The position numbers and the translations under genes are program-made. Shown piece after piece: positions 1 through 7,809 of a DNA stretch of 32,410 nt. The notes under the pieces are model-generated. The model saw only the letters and a program-made list of their open reading frames with translations, searched no databases and had not been told where the DNA came from. Each line of letters opens with the position of its first letter. Within the stretch, counting starts at the first letter, position 1. Where the stretch lies: positions 1 to 32,410 of the forward strand of contig JACQZR010000085.1 in NCBI GenBank assembly GCA_016213775.1, given 5' to 3'. The stretch is from Acidobacteriota bacterium. GTDB taxonomy: Bacteria > Acidobacteriota > Terriglobia > Bryobacterales > Bryobacteraceae.

Positions 1-88
1 ACGGATCACTCCATCTCACTCCAGTTCAGCTACATGTCGAACGAGCAATTCACATGGTGAACTCCTTTCAGTTCACAAGATCAGATAG

Positions 89-122
89 GCTTGGCTTGGT
101 GAGCCAAGCTTGGTGAGTCAGG
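89..122. repeat. Hairpin and 14-base tandem repeat
   Basis: A 7-bp inverted repeat (GCTTGGC, 89-95; GCCAAGC, 103-109) with a 7-base loop overlaps two near-identical 14-base direct units, CTTGGTGAGCCAAG (95-108) and CTTGGTGAGTCAGG (109-122). A third, more degenerate CTTAGCC-type unit follows. No gene is associated. This could be slippage-generated intergenic sequence. Confidence 0.6.
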
Positions 123-140
123 CTTAGCCTGGTGTACCAA

Positions 141-176
141 AGACGCCAAGGAGGACGCAAAGACGCAAAGAAGACG
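141..176. repeat. Short GACGCAAAG-type tandem repeat
   Basis: The motif (A/G)GACGC(C)AA(A/G)G recurs head to tail at 141-151, 153-160 and 161-170, and is followed by a partial AAGACG. Short repeats of this kind occur between genes in several GC-rich bacterial genomes. It is probably non-coding, and the small ORF that runs across it is not credible. Confidence 0.5.
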
Positions 177-253
177 TTTGTTTTAGTCGGAGCGACCATC
201 CCGTGGTGTCGACAGCTTATGCGTATTTTCGGAGCAACGAGGGGTGAAAACTT

Positions 254-293
254 GGACCGACCAGGGGGTCGGTCCGCGGTCCAGGGGGACCGC
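254..293. repeat. Twin adjacent hairpins with identical AGGG loops
   Basis: Two perfect inverted repeats abut. The first has a 9-bp stem, GGACCGACC/GGTCGGTCC (254-262 and 267-275), around the loop AGGG. The second has a 7-bp stem, GCGGTCC/GGACCGC (276-282 and 287-293), again around AGGG. Paired palindromes of this kind are typical of REP/BIME-like dispersed elements. The 1-436 stretch has no credible gene; the rest of it (294-436) holds only the short motif noted at 412-424. Confidence 0.6.
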
Positions 294-411
294 CCTACGC
301 AGGCACGTACAATCAGCGGCGTTAGTGACTGATGAACACCGATCGGCGACCAGCAAAGTTATAACACAGTAGTACTAAGAGACTGTGAAAAAATCCGGAA
401 ACGAACCGCGA

Positions 412-424
412 GCGTAAGCGAGTG
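412..424. repeat. Possible dispersed-repeat motif, copy 1
   Basis: GCGTAAGCGAGTG lies just outside the 3' end of the PQQ-propeller gene. It matches the reverse complement of 12485-12497 at 10 of 13 positions. Both copies sit directly beyond the 3' end of a gene, which suggests a small family of 3'-flanking repeats. Two imperfect copies are weak evidence. Confidence 0.3.
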
Positions 425-436
425 CACCCTTAGAAT

Positions 437-1783
437 CTACTTCCTGTTGACAAAGCAGTAGAGGGCCTCGCCGGTGCGGATGAAGAGCTGATCGTCAACG
501 GCGATGGGGCTTGCCAGCGTGTACCCATCGAGTTTGTTGACGCCCAATACGCCGAATTCCGTGCCGGCTTTGGTGACCGTGGTGGTGCCGTCCTCATTGA
601 TTGCATACAGCTTCCCATCCGCCAGCAGTGGGGATGAACTGTAGGAGCCCGGCTCAATCCGCTGCCCTTCGTAAACGACCTTGCCGGTGGCAAGATCGAG
701 CACGTTGTAGAAGCCTTTGTCATTGAGCACGTAGAGCAGTTTTCCATCGGTGGCCGGCGTAGGAACATCCGCCCCGAGGTTGTTGTTCCAGATCTCGTTC
801 CTGCCGGTGACATCGCCGCGGCCACCGGCTTTGAATGCGATGTACGGACGGCCACGGTTGCCGCCCACCACCACGAGATCTCCAACCACGAGCAGCGAAG
901 AAATGGTCCGGTTCATCTGGAAGGCGGAGGGATTGAATCCGCCGATTCTCCATAACTCAGCGCCGGTATCAGGGTCCTGCCCGGTGGCAATGTCGCCGCC
1001 GAAGATCACGAGTTCCTTCTTCCCTTTCACGAGCGCCATCTGCGGCGTACCGTAGTTGTCCTTCGATTCCATCACGCCCGGCGCTGGGCGGAGCTGCTTC
1101 CAAATGGTCTTGCCGGTGGTCTTATCAAAGGCGGCGGTGTAGGACGGATTGTCCGAACGGAAGCCATGCACCACCTGCACGTAGAGCCGGCCGCCGTCGA
1201 GCAAGGGAGTGGAGGCGTATCCGTGGTTGAGACCGACGTGACCGTAATCCGCAACCAGGTCGCGCTTCCAGACGGGCTTGCCTTCCACGGTGAAGCAACT
1301 GAAGCGGAGATGCCCGGTCATCACCCAGATGTATTTGCCATCGGTGATCGGCGACGGAGAGGAAGAATTCTGCTTGCGGTGAAGTTCATTGCCGGTATCG
1401 ACAACAGTCCGCCAGAGCTCGGCGCCATTCTTGCGGTTGAGCGCGAGGAGAAAGATCCTGTCGCTCGACTTCTCTGGGGCGCGGCTCAGCTTCTTAGTGT
1501 CGTAAGTCGGGTTGACGAAGCCGGCTTCGGCGGAAAGAACGAAGATGGAATCGCCCCAGACCACCGGCGTGGAAGCGCTCCAGCTCGGCGTCTTCACCTT
1601 CCAGAGCAGGTTGTGGGTTTCTGACCACTTGACCGGGAGGTTGCGGGCCTTGTTGGTGTGGCCGCTGGAACGCGGTCCGCGCCATTGTGGCCAATAGGCC
1701 TCGGCGAGGGAATCACCAACCGAATCGGCGGCGATAGCAAGCGCCACGGACACGGCAAAACCCAGAGTGATAGAAAGCTTCAT
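437..1783 (-). CDS. Exported PQQ-binding-like beta-propeller protein
   Basis: The protein is about 448 residues and resembles outer-membrane or periplasmic beta-propellers of the PQQ-like/BamB type. It starts with a Sec signal peptide (MKLSITLGFAVSVALAIAADS), then WPQWRGPRSSGH, the usual opening of this family. Propeller blades follow, with repeats such as LLWKVKTP, LFVLSAEAG-like strands, NGAELWRT, GKTIWKQL, GAELWRIGG, GKLLYVLND and GKLYAINEDG. It may act as a scaffold or as a quinone-linked dehydrogenase relative; no catalytic residues could be assigned. I chose the ATG at 1783 over the TTG at 1801 because it begins the signal peptide. No Shine-Dalgarno is visible. A TACACT box (1791-1796, minus strand) ends 7 bases before the ATG, so the mRNA may be leaderless. 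It is divergent from the ADOP permease. Confidence 0.85.
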   Translation of the reverse strand: MKLSITLGFAVSVALAIAADSVGDSLAEAYWPQWRGPRSSGHTNKARNLPVKWSETHNLLWKVKTPSWSASTPVVWGDSIFVLSAEAGFVNPTYDTKKLSRAPEKSSDRIFLLALNRKNGAELWRTVVDTGNELHRKQNSSSPSPITDGKYIWVMTGHLRFSCFTVEGKPVWKRDLVADYGHVGLNHGYASTPLLDGGRLYVQVVHGFRSDNPSYTAAFDKTTGKTIWKQLRPAPGVMESKDNYGTPQMALVKGKKELVIFGGDIATGQDPDTGAELWRIGGFNPSAFQMNRTISSLLVVGDLVVVGGNRGRPYIAFKAGGRGDVTGRNEIWNNNLGADVPTPATDGKLLYVLNDKGFYNVLDLATGKVVYEGQRIEPGSYSSSPLLADGKLYAINEDGTTTVTKAGTEFGVLGVNKLDGYTLASPIAVDDQLFIRTGEALYCFVNRK

Positions 1784-1863
1784 TTTGAATAGTGTATCCA
1801 AGGGCGGGTTGGGATTTCAGGAGAGCGACAACGGTAGCACTTGTAACATGCGAGAATCGTGCT

Positions 1864-4308
1864 GTGGGCACGTTGTGGCAGGACATCAGGTTTGCAGTTC
1901 GGTCATCGCTAAAGAGCCCGTCCTTTCTCATCGTCTCGATACTTTCCCTGGCCATAGGTTCCGGCGTCAACACCGCTGTATTCACCGCGGTGAAGTCCGT
2001 CTTCCTGGCCCCGTTGATGGTGGATAGTCCGAAGACGCTGGTCTCGCTGGCGGTGCGCGACAGGCAAGTCCCTAATCTCCTACCCGTCTCGTATCCGAAT
2101 TTTCAGGATTACCAGGCGAAACAGAACGTATTTGAGAGGATGACACTGCTGACACCGGCGTATCTCCAGGTGCAGCGGGAAGGGCGAAACAAAGAGACCT
2201 GGGCAGGCGAAATCGTGCTTGGCACCTTCTTCCAGGTGCTCGGGGTCAAACCCGCTTGGGGACGCGTCTTCACCGAAGCCGACACCAACACACCGGGCAA
2301 GGGCGCGTACGCCGTGCTCAGCCACACGCTTTGGACCAACCGTTATGGCGGTAACCGCGGCGCCATCGGAACAACCATCACGATCAACAAACAGACCTTC
2401 GAAATCATCGGCGTAATGCCGCGGGGCTTCAAGGGCACCAACCTGGTGAGCCAGCCCGAGGTGTGGGTCCCGTTGTCGATGGCGCAATTCCTGATGCCGA
2501 GGCCGGAAGCGCTTACGGACAGAAAGGCACTCTACTTCTTCTCTTCGGCGCGGCTGAGGGCCGGCGTCAGCATGCAACAGGCGCAGCAGGCGCTCAGACC
2601 CATCAGCGCGCAGTTGTCCAAAGACCACCCGGTGGAGAATGGTGACAGGACGTTGGAGCTGGTGCCGATCACCCAGGCAACCATCAATCCGCAAGACCGG
2701 GAAATGATGGAGCAGGCCACCGTTGTCATGATGGGTGTGGTAGGCCTGGTGCTGCTCATTTCCTGCGCCAACGTGGCCGCGCTGCTGCTGGTGCGGGCCC
2801 GGCGCAGAAGCAAAGAATTCACGATCCGTTTGGCTGTGGGAGCGAACCCGGGACGCATCGTACGCCAGATGCTCACCGAAAGTCTGATGCTGTCGCTTGG
2901 GGGCGCCGCAACGGGACTGCTGGTGGCGCGTTGGACCCGTGATCTGTTCTGGAAGTTCCGTCCCGGCTGGGTGTCCGAGGGCGCGCTCGACTTGACTCTG
3001 GACACGCAAGTGCTGCTGTTCACATTCGGCATTTCCGTGGTGACGGGCGTTCTCTTCGGACTTGCGCCTGCCACGACCATCTGGAAGCGCGACCTCGCCA
3101 CCGAGCTGAAGGAACGGAGCGCGCAATCGGCCCATGAACGGAAATGGTTCGGAGTCCGCAAGCTGATCGTGATGTCGCAATGCGCCCTCAGTGTCATCGC
3201 GCTAGTGAGCGCTGGTCTGTTCGTGGAAAGCCTTCGCCGCCTGCAGAGCATGGATCCAGGTTTCGACACACAGCATCTGGCCCTCAGCCGGTTGGACCTC
3301 GTGCCGGCGCATCTCAGCAAAGAACAGGGTCTGGAACTGTACCGCACGGTGATGGAGAAGATGAATGCCACTCCAGGGGTACGCGCGGCGTCGCTGTCCT
3401 CCATCCACCTTTTGGGTAGCGGCGGCTTTCTGCGCGGCTATCATCTGGAGGGACAGGACCTGTCCGCGCGTGGTTCGCTGGTTCTGATGAGCGCCGTATG
3501 GCCCCGTTATTATGAAGCCGCCGGCATCCGTATTTTACAGGGGCGCGACTTCCAGCCGGGTGACCGTGAATCTGCGCCCAAAGTCGTGATCGTAAATGAG
3601 GCGATGGCGAAGAAATCCTTCCCCGGGCAGAGCGCCGTGGGCAAACGAATCAAGTTCGCCGAAGGCGGTTGGCGGGAGATTGTCGGAGTGGTGGCGGACA
3701 CAAAGTTTTTCAGCATGACGGAAGAAACACGAACCTGCGTTTACATCCCGCTGGCACAGGAATACCTTCCGCAAGCGACGTTGGTGGCGTCGGCGGAGGG
3801 CAATCCGCGGCAGCTTGCGACAGCGGTAGACCAGGCGATGGGGCAAGCCAACCGCGCGGTCACGTATTCGCGCGTGCACACCGTGGAGGATCAGATCGGG
3901 CGCACGTTGGTCAGCCAGAGGCTGGGCGCCGGATTGCTGGCCGTTTTCGGACTGCTGGCGTTGCTTCTGGCAGCGGTTGGCATCTACGGACTCACGGCCT
4001 ACGCCGTCACACAACGGAGCGGTGAAATCGGAATCCGCATGGCGCTGGGCGCCACCCAGGGCGACGTGCTGAAGCTTTTCATTGGGCAGACTATGCTGCT
4101 GGTGGTGCCGGGGCTTCTACTCGGCGCGGCCACATCCGCGGCGTTCAGCCGGCTGGCTTCGAACCTGATCTTCGGCCTGAGCACGCTTCATCCACCCGTT
4201 TATCTCGGAGCCACCGCATTGCTCGCCGCGGTGGCAGTTTTCGCTTGTTACATTCCGGCCCGACGAGCCACAAAAGTTGACCCGGTGACCGCGTTGCGGC
4301 AAGAGTAG
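1864..4308 (+). CDS. ADOP-family ABC permease (MacB/FtsX-like, two permease halves)
   Basis: This is a large integral membrane protein of the acidobacterial duplicated orphan permease type. Such proteins resemble MacB permeases that couple a periplasmic domain to an ATPase for export or mechanotransmission. Visible order: LWQDIRFAVRSSLKSPSF opening; first membrane helix with SLAIGSGVNTAVF; MacB periplasmic core; FtsX domain (VGLVLLISCANVAALLLV ... EFTIRLAVGANPGRIVRQ); second helix and core; second FtsX domain (GEIGIRMALGATQGDVLKL); ending ARRATKVDPVTALRQE. I prefer the GTG at 1864 (814 residues) because homologues begin about 3 residues before LWQDIRF; TTG 1873 and an upstream GTG at 1792 are alternatives. 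The ATPase gene starts 6 bases downstream, so the pair probably forms one transporter. Substrate unknown. Confidence 0.88.
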   Translation: MGTLWQDIRFAVRSSLKSPSFLIVSILSLAIGSGVNTAVFTAVKSVFLAPLMVDSPKTLVSLAVRDRQVPNLLPVSYPNFQDYQAKQNVFERMTLLTPAYLQVQREGRNKETWAGEIVLGTFFQVLGVKPAWGRVFTEADTNTPGKGAYAVLSHTLWTNRYGGNRGAIGTTITINKQTFEIIGVMPRGFKGTNLVSQPEVWVPLSMAQFLMPRPEALTDRKALYFFSSARLRAGVSMQQAQQALRPISAQLSKDHPVENGDRTLELVPITQATINPQDREMMEQATVVMMGVVGLVLLISCANVAALLLVRARRRSKEFTIRLAVGANPGRIVRQMLTESLMLSLGGAATGLLVARWTRDLFWKFRPGWVSEGALDLTLDTQVLLFTFGISVVTGVLFGLAPATTIWKRDLATELKERSAQSAHERKWFGVRKLIVMSQCALSVIALVSAGLFVESLRRLQSMDPGFDTQHLALSRLDLVPAHLSKEQGLELYRTVMEKMNATPGVRAASLSSIHLLGSGGFLRGYHLEGQDLSARGSLVLMSAVWPRYYEAAGIRILQGRDFQPGDRESAPKVVIVNEAMAKKSFPGQSAVGKRIKFAEGGWREIVGVVADTKFFSMTEETRTCVYIPLAQEYLPQATLVASAEGNPRQLATAVDQAMGQANRAVTYSRVHTVEDQIGRTLVSQRLGAGLLAVFGLLALLLAAVGIYGLTAYAVTQRSGEIGIRMALGATQGDVLKLFIGQTMLLVVPGLLLGAATSAAFSRLASNLIFGLSTLHPPVYLGATALLAAVAVFACYIPARRATKVDPVTALRQE

Positions 4309-4314
4309 AAGAGA

Positions 4315-4986
4315 ATGCCAATCATCAAACTCGTAAACGCGGAGAAGTTCTACGACAACGGCCCCAACCGCACCTGGGTGCTGCGGCGGGTGAACATTGA
4401 TATTGCCGAAGGCGAGTTCATCTCCATCATGGGTCCGAGCGGCGCGGGCAAATCCACGCTGCTCCATCTTCTGGGAATGCACGACATGAGCTGGAGCGGG
4501 GAGTACTGGCTCTACGATCAGCCGATCCACAAGCTCAACAAGAAGGACCGCTCCGAGATGTACAAAAAGTACTTCGGCTTTGTCTTTCAGAGCTACCACC
4601 TGCTCGATTCGCTCACCGTTTATGAGAACCTCGACATTCCGCTCTCCTACCGCAACATCAGGAAGAGCGAGCGGGACTCGATCGTCTGCGACGCACTGGA
4701 CAAGTTCAACATCGTCGGCAAGAAGGACCTGTTTCCGAACCAGCTTTCCGGCGGCCAGCAACAACTCGTCGGCATTGCACGAGCGATGATTGCCAGACCG
4801 AAGATCATCCTCGCGGACGAGCCCACGGGGAATCTCCATTCCAGCCAGGGTAAGGAAATCATGGAGATGTTCAAGAAGCTGAATGACACGGGCACGACGA
4901 TCATCCAGGTGACCCATTCGGAGACAAACGCGTCGTATGGGAACCGCGTGATCAAGATCGCCGACGGCTGGATCGAGACGGCGTAG
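4315..4986 (+). CDS. ABC transporter ATP-binding protein (MacB/LolD-like) with altered D-loop
   Basis: The protein is 223 residues, the normal length for a stand-alone MacB/LolD/FtsE-type ATPase, and probably powers the permease encoded 6 bases upstream. Walker A (GPSGAGKST), Q-loop (FVFQSYHLL), signature (LSGGQQQ), Walker B (IILADEPTG) and H-loop (VTHSE) are all present. Two positions are unusual. The D-loop reads GNLHSSQG where the family nearly always has GNLDS, and the residue after LSGGQQQ is Leu, not Arg. ATP may still bind, but the hydrolysis cycle could be altered. The ATG is preceded by a purine-rich AGAAGAGA that follows the permease stop codon, which suggests translational coupling. 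A truncated relative of this junction lies at 7810-7928. Confidence 0.9.
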   Translation: MPIIKLVNAEKFYDNGPNRTWVLRRVNIDIAEGEFISIMGPSGAGKSTLLHLLGMHDMSWSGEYWLYDQPIHKLNKKDRSEMYKKYFGFVFQSYHLLDSLTVYENLDIPLSYRNIRKSERDSIVCDALDKFNIVGKKDLFPNQLSGGQQQLVGIARAMIARPKIILADEPTGNLHSSQGKEIMEMFKKLNDTGTTIIQVTHSETNASYGNRVIKIADGWIETA

Positions 4987-5008
4987 GCGGCGGCGGTAGA
5001 CTGGAGCC

Positions 5009-5230
5009 ATGGGTGACCTGCGCGGGTTAACCGATGCCGAGCTTGCTCGTACCATCGAGAGGTTGCGGAATCCGATCCCCGGCGGGAAGGTGGAAGCGGC
5101 CGTGGAGTTCGGCGTGGATGTCACGTTGCTGATGGAACAGATCAAGCTCAGCCCGGGTGAACGCGCCCGTCGCATGCATGAATTAGCGCGAACTGCGGAA
5201 TCCGTGCGTGGCGCGGCGAGAAAGCGCTAG
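5009..5230 (+). CDS. Small hypothetical protein (73 aa)
   Basis: A short, charged, probably helical cytoplasmic protein with no signal peptide or membrane segment. The C-terminal half (FGVDVTLLMEQIKLSPGERA, then RRMHELARTAESVRG) resembles small proteins I recall being encoded just before nucleotidyltransferase-type (AbiEii-like) genes in Acidobacteria. No such partner follows here; the next sequence is receptor debris on the other strand. It starts 22 bases after the ATPase stop and could be co-transcribed with it. The ribosome site is weak: GGAG lies only two bases from the ATG. Function unknown; the family resemblance is from memory. Confidence 0.6.
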   Translation: MGDLRGLTDAELARTIERLRNPIPGGKVEAAVEFGVDVTLLMEQIKLSPGERARRMHELARTAESVRGAARKR

Positions 5231-5316
5231 AGGGTGACCCCGGCGTATAGTTCGCGGCCGAGAGTGTATTGGCTCAGCCCGAAGTGCAAAGAGGGATGAG
5301 CCCACCGGACTATCCC
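5227..5316 (-). pseudogene. Remnant of a beta-barrel receptor C-terminus
   Basis: Read on the minus strand, this stretch encodes GIVRWAHPSLHFGLSQYTL followed by GRELYAGVTL and a stop. Alternating aromatic/hydrophobic residues ending in a YAGVTL-type strand are typical of the last strands of outer-membrane beta-barrels such as TonB-dependent receptors. The frame is closed by a stop just upstream and there is no start, so only about 29 codons survive. The stop overlaps that of the 73-residue gene on the other strand. I infer debris of a deleted receptor gene; chance similarity is possible over this length. Confidence 0.45.
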
Positions 5317-5372
5317 TCAGCATGGTTGCGTCCGCCGCGGTGCCGCTTCAGTTTCTCCAGCATCCGGGCACT

Positions 5373-6002
5373 TCAGCGGCCGAAATTCCGGGCCTCCAAC
5401 AGCGGTGCTCTATAATCAACTCGGCCGAACCCCGCCGCCGGCTCCTTCAGGCTCAACGTGGGCTGCTTGGCAAGCAGATTCACGACAAAGGTCCCGGACT
5501 GCGTACCTCCGTGCCAAACACTTTCCTTCTCGATCCGCAACCCTTCCAACTGGCCTCCGCTTCCGTATCCTGTCAGATGATAGGAGACGCGATTCGCAGC
5601 AAAATCCCAAATTCCGGACCACACTCCCTGCCACTTGCCGCCCATCTCCGCCACCTCCCATTCGAATGTGCCCCAGCAATGGCCGTAATAATTCCGGTCA
5701 AGATTGCAGTGCATGACGATGGTGTTCAGGCCACGGGTCATGGCCGCAGCGGTACCTGTGACATCCTCGTAGCCCTGTACCGAGACCCAGTTCGTAAGGA
5801 GGATCCTGCTGGTACCCGGACTGCACTGAAGAGGACGCCCAGTCGGTTGACCGCCGACGCAGTCCAACTCACCGGGGCTCAGTAGTTCCACCAAGATTTC
5901 CTTGCCGGAGGCGACCAGGACCTTCGGGAGCTGCTGAGCGTGCGCGGCTGGCCCCACCAGCAAAAGGACGGGCAGAATATGTCGAGATACGAAGTTAAAC
6001 AT
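5373..6002 (-). CDS. Exported hypothetical protein, possible small beta-barrel fold
   Basis: A 209-residue protein with a clear Sec signal peptide (MFNFVSRHILPVLLLVGPAA, cut near AHAQ). The ATG at 6002 is fixed by that peptide and by an upstream AGGAGAG with a 6-base spacer; the longer open frame to 6164 is not needed. The mature part holds four cysteines (DCVGG, LQCSPG, MHCNLD, GHCWG), possibly two disulfides. It is rich in Gly/Trp beta-strand patterns (WGTFEWEV, WQGVWSGIWDF, TGYGSGGQLEGLRI) that recall allene-oxide-cyclase/dirigent-like barrels. I do not recognise the family. It is divergent from the TPR regulator, which may control it. Confidence 0.7.
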   Translation of the reverse strand: MFNFVSRHILPVLLLVGPAAHAQQLPKVLVASGKEILVELLSPGELDCVGGQPTGRPLQCSPGTSRILLTNWVSVQGYEDVTGTAAAMTRGLNTIVMHCNLDRNYYGHCWGTFEWEVAEMGGKWQGVWSGIWDFAANRVSYHLTGYGSGGQLEGLRIEKESVWHGGTQSGTFVVNLLAKQPTLSLKEPAAGFGRVDYRAPLLEARNFGR

Positions 6003-6129
6003 GACAAGCTCTCCTGAATAAGCGTAGACCGCTCGCTTCGAACCGGCCAAGCGGCTACATCCGGTTTCGCGATCCCGTCGGGTCTTGCCGCATCGTGACG
6101 CGTTTGTGGTATGCAATGGAATACGCGCA

Positions 6130-7740
6130 ATGCGACAGCCGGCCCCAGACGCGGAGATCCTCAACTCCTGGAAAGAGATATCCAGGTATCTGAACTATGA
6201 CGTCCGGACGCTCCAGCGCTGGGAACTGACCAGGGGCCTCCCCATGCGGCGGATGCCTGGCGGCACGAAGCCGGGCGTTTACGCGGTGAAGTCGGAATTG
6301 GATTCGTGGCGGCGCAGCCGCAGCCTCCACACTGCGGTTCGGGAGGACGACAGCGCGGCAACTCCATTATCAATAGCCGTGCTGCCTTTCCTCAACCTTG
6401 CGCGCGACGAAGATCAGTACTTCGCGGATGGGCTCGCTGACGAGATCATCACAGCCCTTTCAATCCTGCCAGGCTTTCGGGTGACAGCACGCACTTCCTC
6501 GTTCGCCTTCCGTGGCAAGGAGCAGGATATCCGCGAAATCGGCCGTAAGCTGAACGCGCACGCAGTTCTCGAAGGCAGCATCCGTCGTTCCGGTGATCGC
6601 CTCCGTGTCACCGCTCAGCTAATCGACGCGTCGGAAGGCTACCACTTATGGAGCGAGCGCTTTGACCGGGAGCTGACCGACGTCTTTGCGATCCAGGATG
6701 ACATCACGCGGGCTGTTGTGGAAGCGCTTCGCCTCCGGCTGACGCACGCAGTCCCTCTGGCGCGGCGCCGGACGGAGAATCTGGACGCGTACCATCTTTG
6801 GCTAAAGGGGCGCTACCACACCCTGAGACAAACCCCCAACGAGATCCTGCGCAGCCGCGAGCTGTTCGGACAGGCGATCGCCCTCGACCCTGACTTCGCC
6901 CGTGCGCACATTGGCTTGGCCGAAAGCTACTGGGAAGGCGCCGTATTGGGTCTCGACCGCCCCCGCGATGCCGTCGCCATTGGCCGCCGGTCCCTGTTGA
7001 AAGCACTCGACATTGACTACTCGCTGGGAGAAGCGCACGCCATGCTCGGCGTCTACCTCGGTGTGCACGATTTTGATTGGGAGGCTGGCGAGCGTGCCTT
7101 CCGTCGCGGGTTGGAGCTCAGTCCGGCCTCTCCACAGGTGCGCATCCGGTACGCCACGTGGTTGCTGGAGCCGAACCTGCGTCTCGATGAGGCGCGCGCG
7201 GAACTGGAATCGGCGCTCGGATTCGACCCGCTCTCGCCGATCATACATGCTTGCCTTGGTCATGAATTGATTTTCCGGCGAAACTTCCGGGAGGCGTCGA
7301 AGGAACTTGAGCTTGCCATTGAGCTTGATGCCTGCTACTGGATGGCTCACCTGATGCTCGCTGGGTCGTACGCTTTCCAGGGGCGGTTCGATGAGTCCCT
7401 TGCGGTCTGCGAGAAGTCTCTGGAGGCGACCGGACAGAACCAGTTGTTTATGGGTGCCACCGCCCTCGTCCTCGCCATTCTGGGTGACCGGCAGCGGGCA
7501 GAGGAAATACGCCGTCGGATCACCGACATGAACAGCTACGTGTCTAAAGTCGCCCTCGCGTGGATTAGCATGGGCCTCGGCGAGCCCGAGCTCTGCCTGA
7601 ACTGGCTCGAGAAAGCCGTCGAGGAACGGGAACCACTGATCGTCGAATTAAATCCGAAGCCGCTTTACGACACGTTTCGACCTCACCCCCGCTTTAGGAG
7701 ATTGCTCTCAGAGATGGGCCTGGTGAAGCCAGTTCCTTGA
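6130..7740 (+). CDS. Winged-helix/TolB-like/TPR regulator
   Basis: A 536-residue protein with three parts. Residues 8-60 (EILNSWKEISRYLNYDVRTL then QRWELTRGLPMRR) form a helix-turn-helix-like segment of the kind found at the start of many acidobacterial TPR proteins. Residues 81-205 (SIAVLPF, YFADGLADEIITALS, RTSSFAFRGK, VLEGSIRRSGDRLRVTAQLI, LWSERFDREL) form the TolB/FlgO-like domain that accompanies CadC-type regulators and adenylate cyclases. Residues about 210-530 are TPR repeats with A..LDP and A.A..GL.E patterns. No membrane helix or cyclase core is present, so a soluble one-component regulator is likely. I chose the ATG at 6130 over TTG 6085 because it lies just before the DNA-binding segment. 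Target genes are unknown; the divergent exported protein gene is a candidate. Confidence 0.8.
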   Translation: MRQPAPDAEILNSWKEISRYLNYDVRTLQRWELTRGLPMRRMPGGTKPGVYAVKSELDSWRRSRSLHTAVREDDSAATPLSIAVLPFLNLARDEDQYFADGLADEIITALSILPGFRVTARTSSFAFRGKEQDIREIGRKLNAHAVLEGSIRRSGDRLRVTAQLIDASEGYHLWSERFDRELTDVFAIQDDITRAVVEALRLRLTHAVPLARRRTENLDAYHLWLKGRYHTLRQTPNEILRSRELFGQAIALDPDFARAHIGLAESYWEGAVLGLDRPRDAVAIGRRSLLKALDIDYSLGEAHAMLGVYLGVHDFDWEAGERAFRRGLELSPASPQVRIRYATWLLEPNLRLDEARAELESALGFDPLSPIIHACLGHELIFRRNFREASKELELAIELDACYWMAHLMLAGSYAFQGRFDESLAVCEKSLEATGQNQLFMGATALVLAILGDRQRAEEIRRRITDMNSYVSKVALAWISMGLGEPELCLNWLEKAVEEREPLIVELNPKPLYDTFRPHPRFRRLLSEMGLVKPVP

Positions 7741-7809
7741 TCTGAGTAGTTCCCATTTCATCCGCTGGTCCGCACGAGGCAGCAACTCGACAGACTGCCG
7801 GCCGGCGGA

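Noticed and set aside
132-332. 66-codon plus-strand frame in the left gap
   Set aside because: It runs through short tandem repeats and both AGGG hairpins and has only a GTG start with no ribosome site.
2080-3180. 366-codon open frame on the minus strand
   Set aside because: It is antisense to the ADOP permease, whose membrane helices and motifs are clear; the His/Gln/Arg-rich translation looks like a shadow.
4117-5175. 352-codon open frame on the minus strand sharing VYEFDDWH with the frame at 7758-8090
   Set aside because: The shared peptide is only the antisense reading of the duplicated permease/ATPase junction, not a protein repeat.
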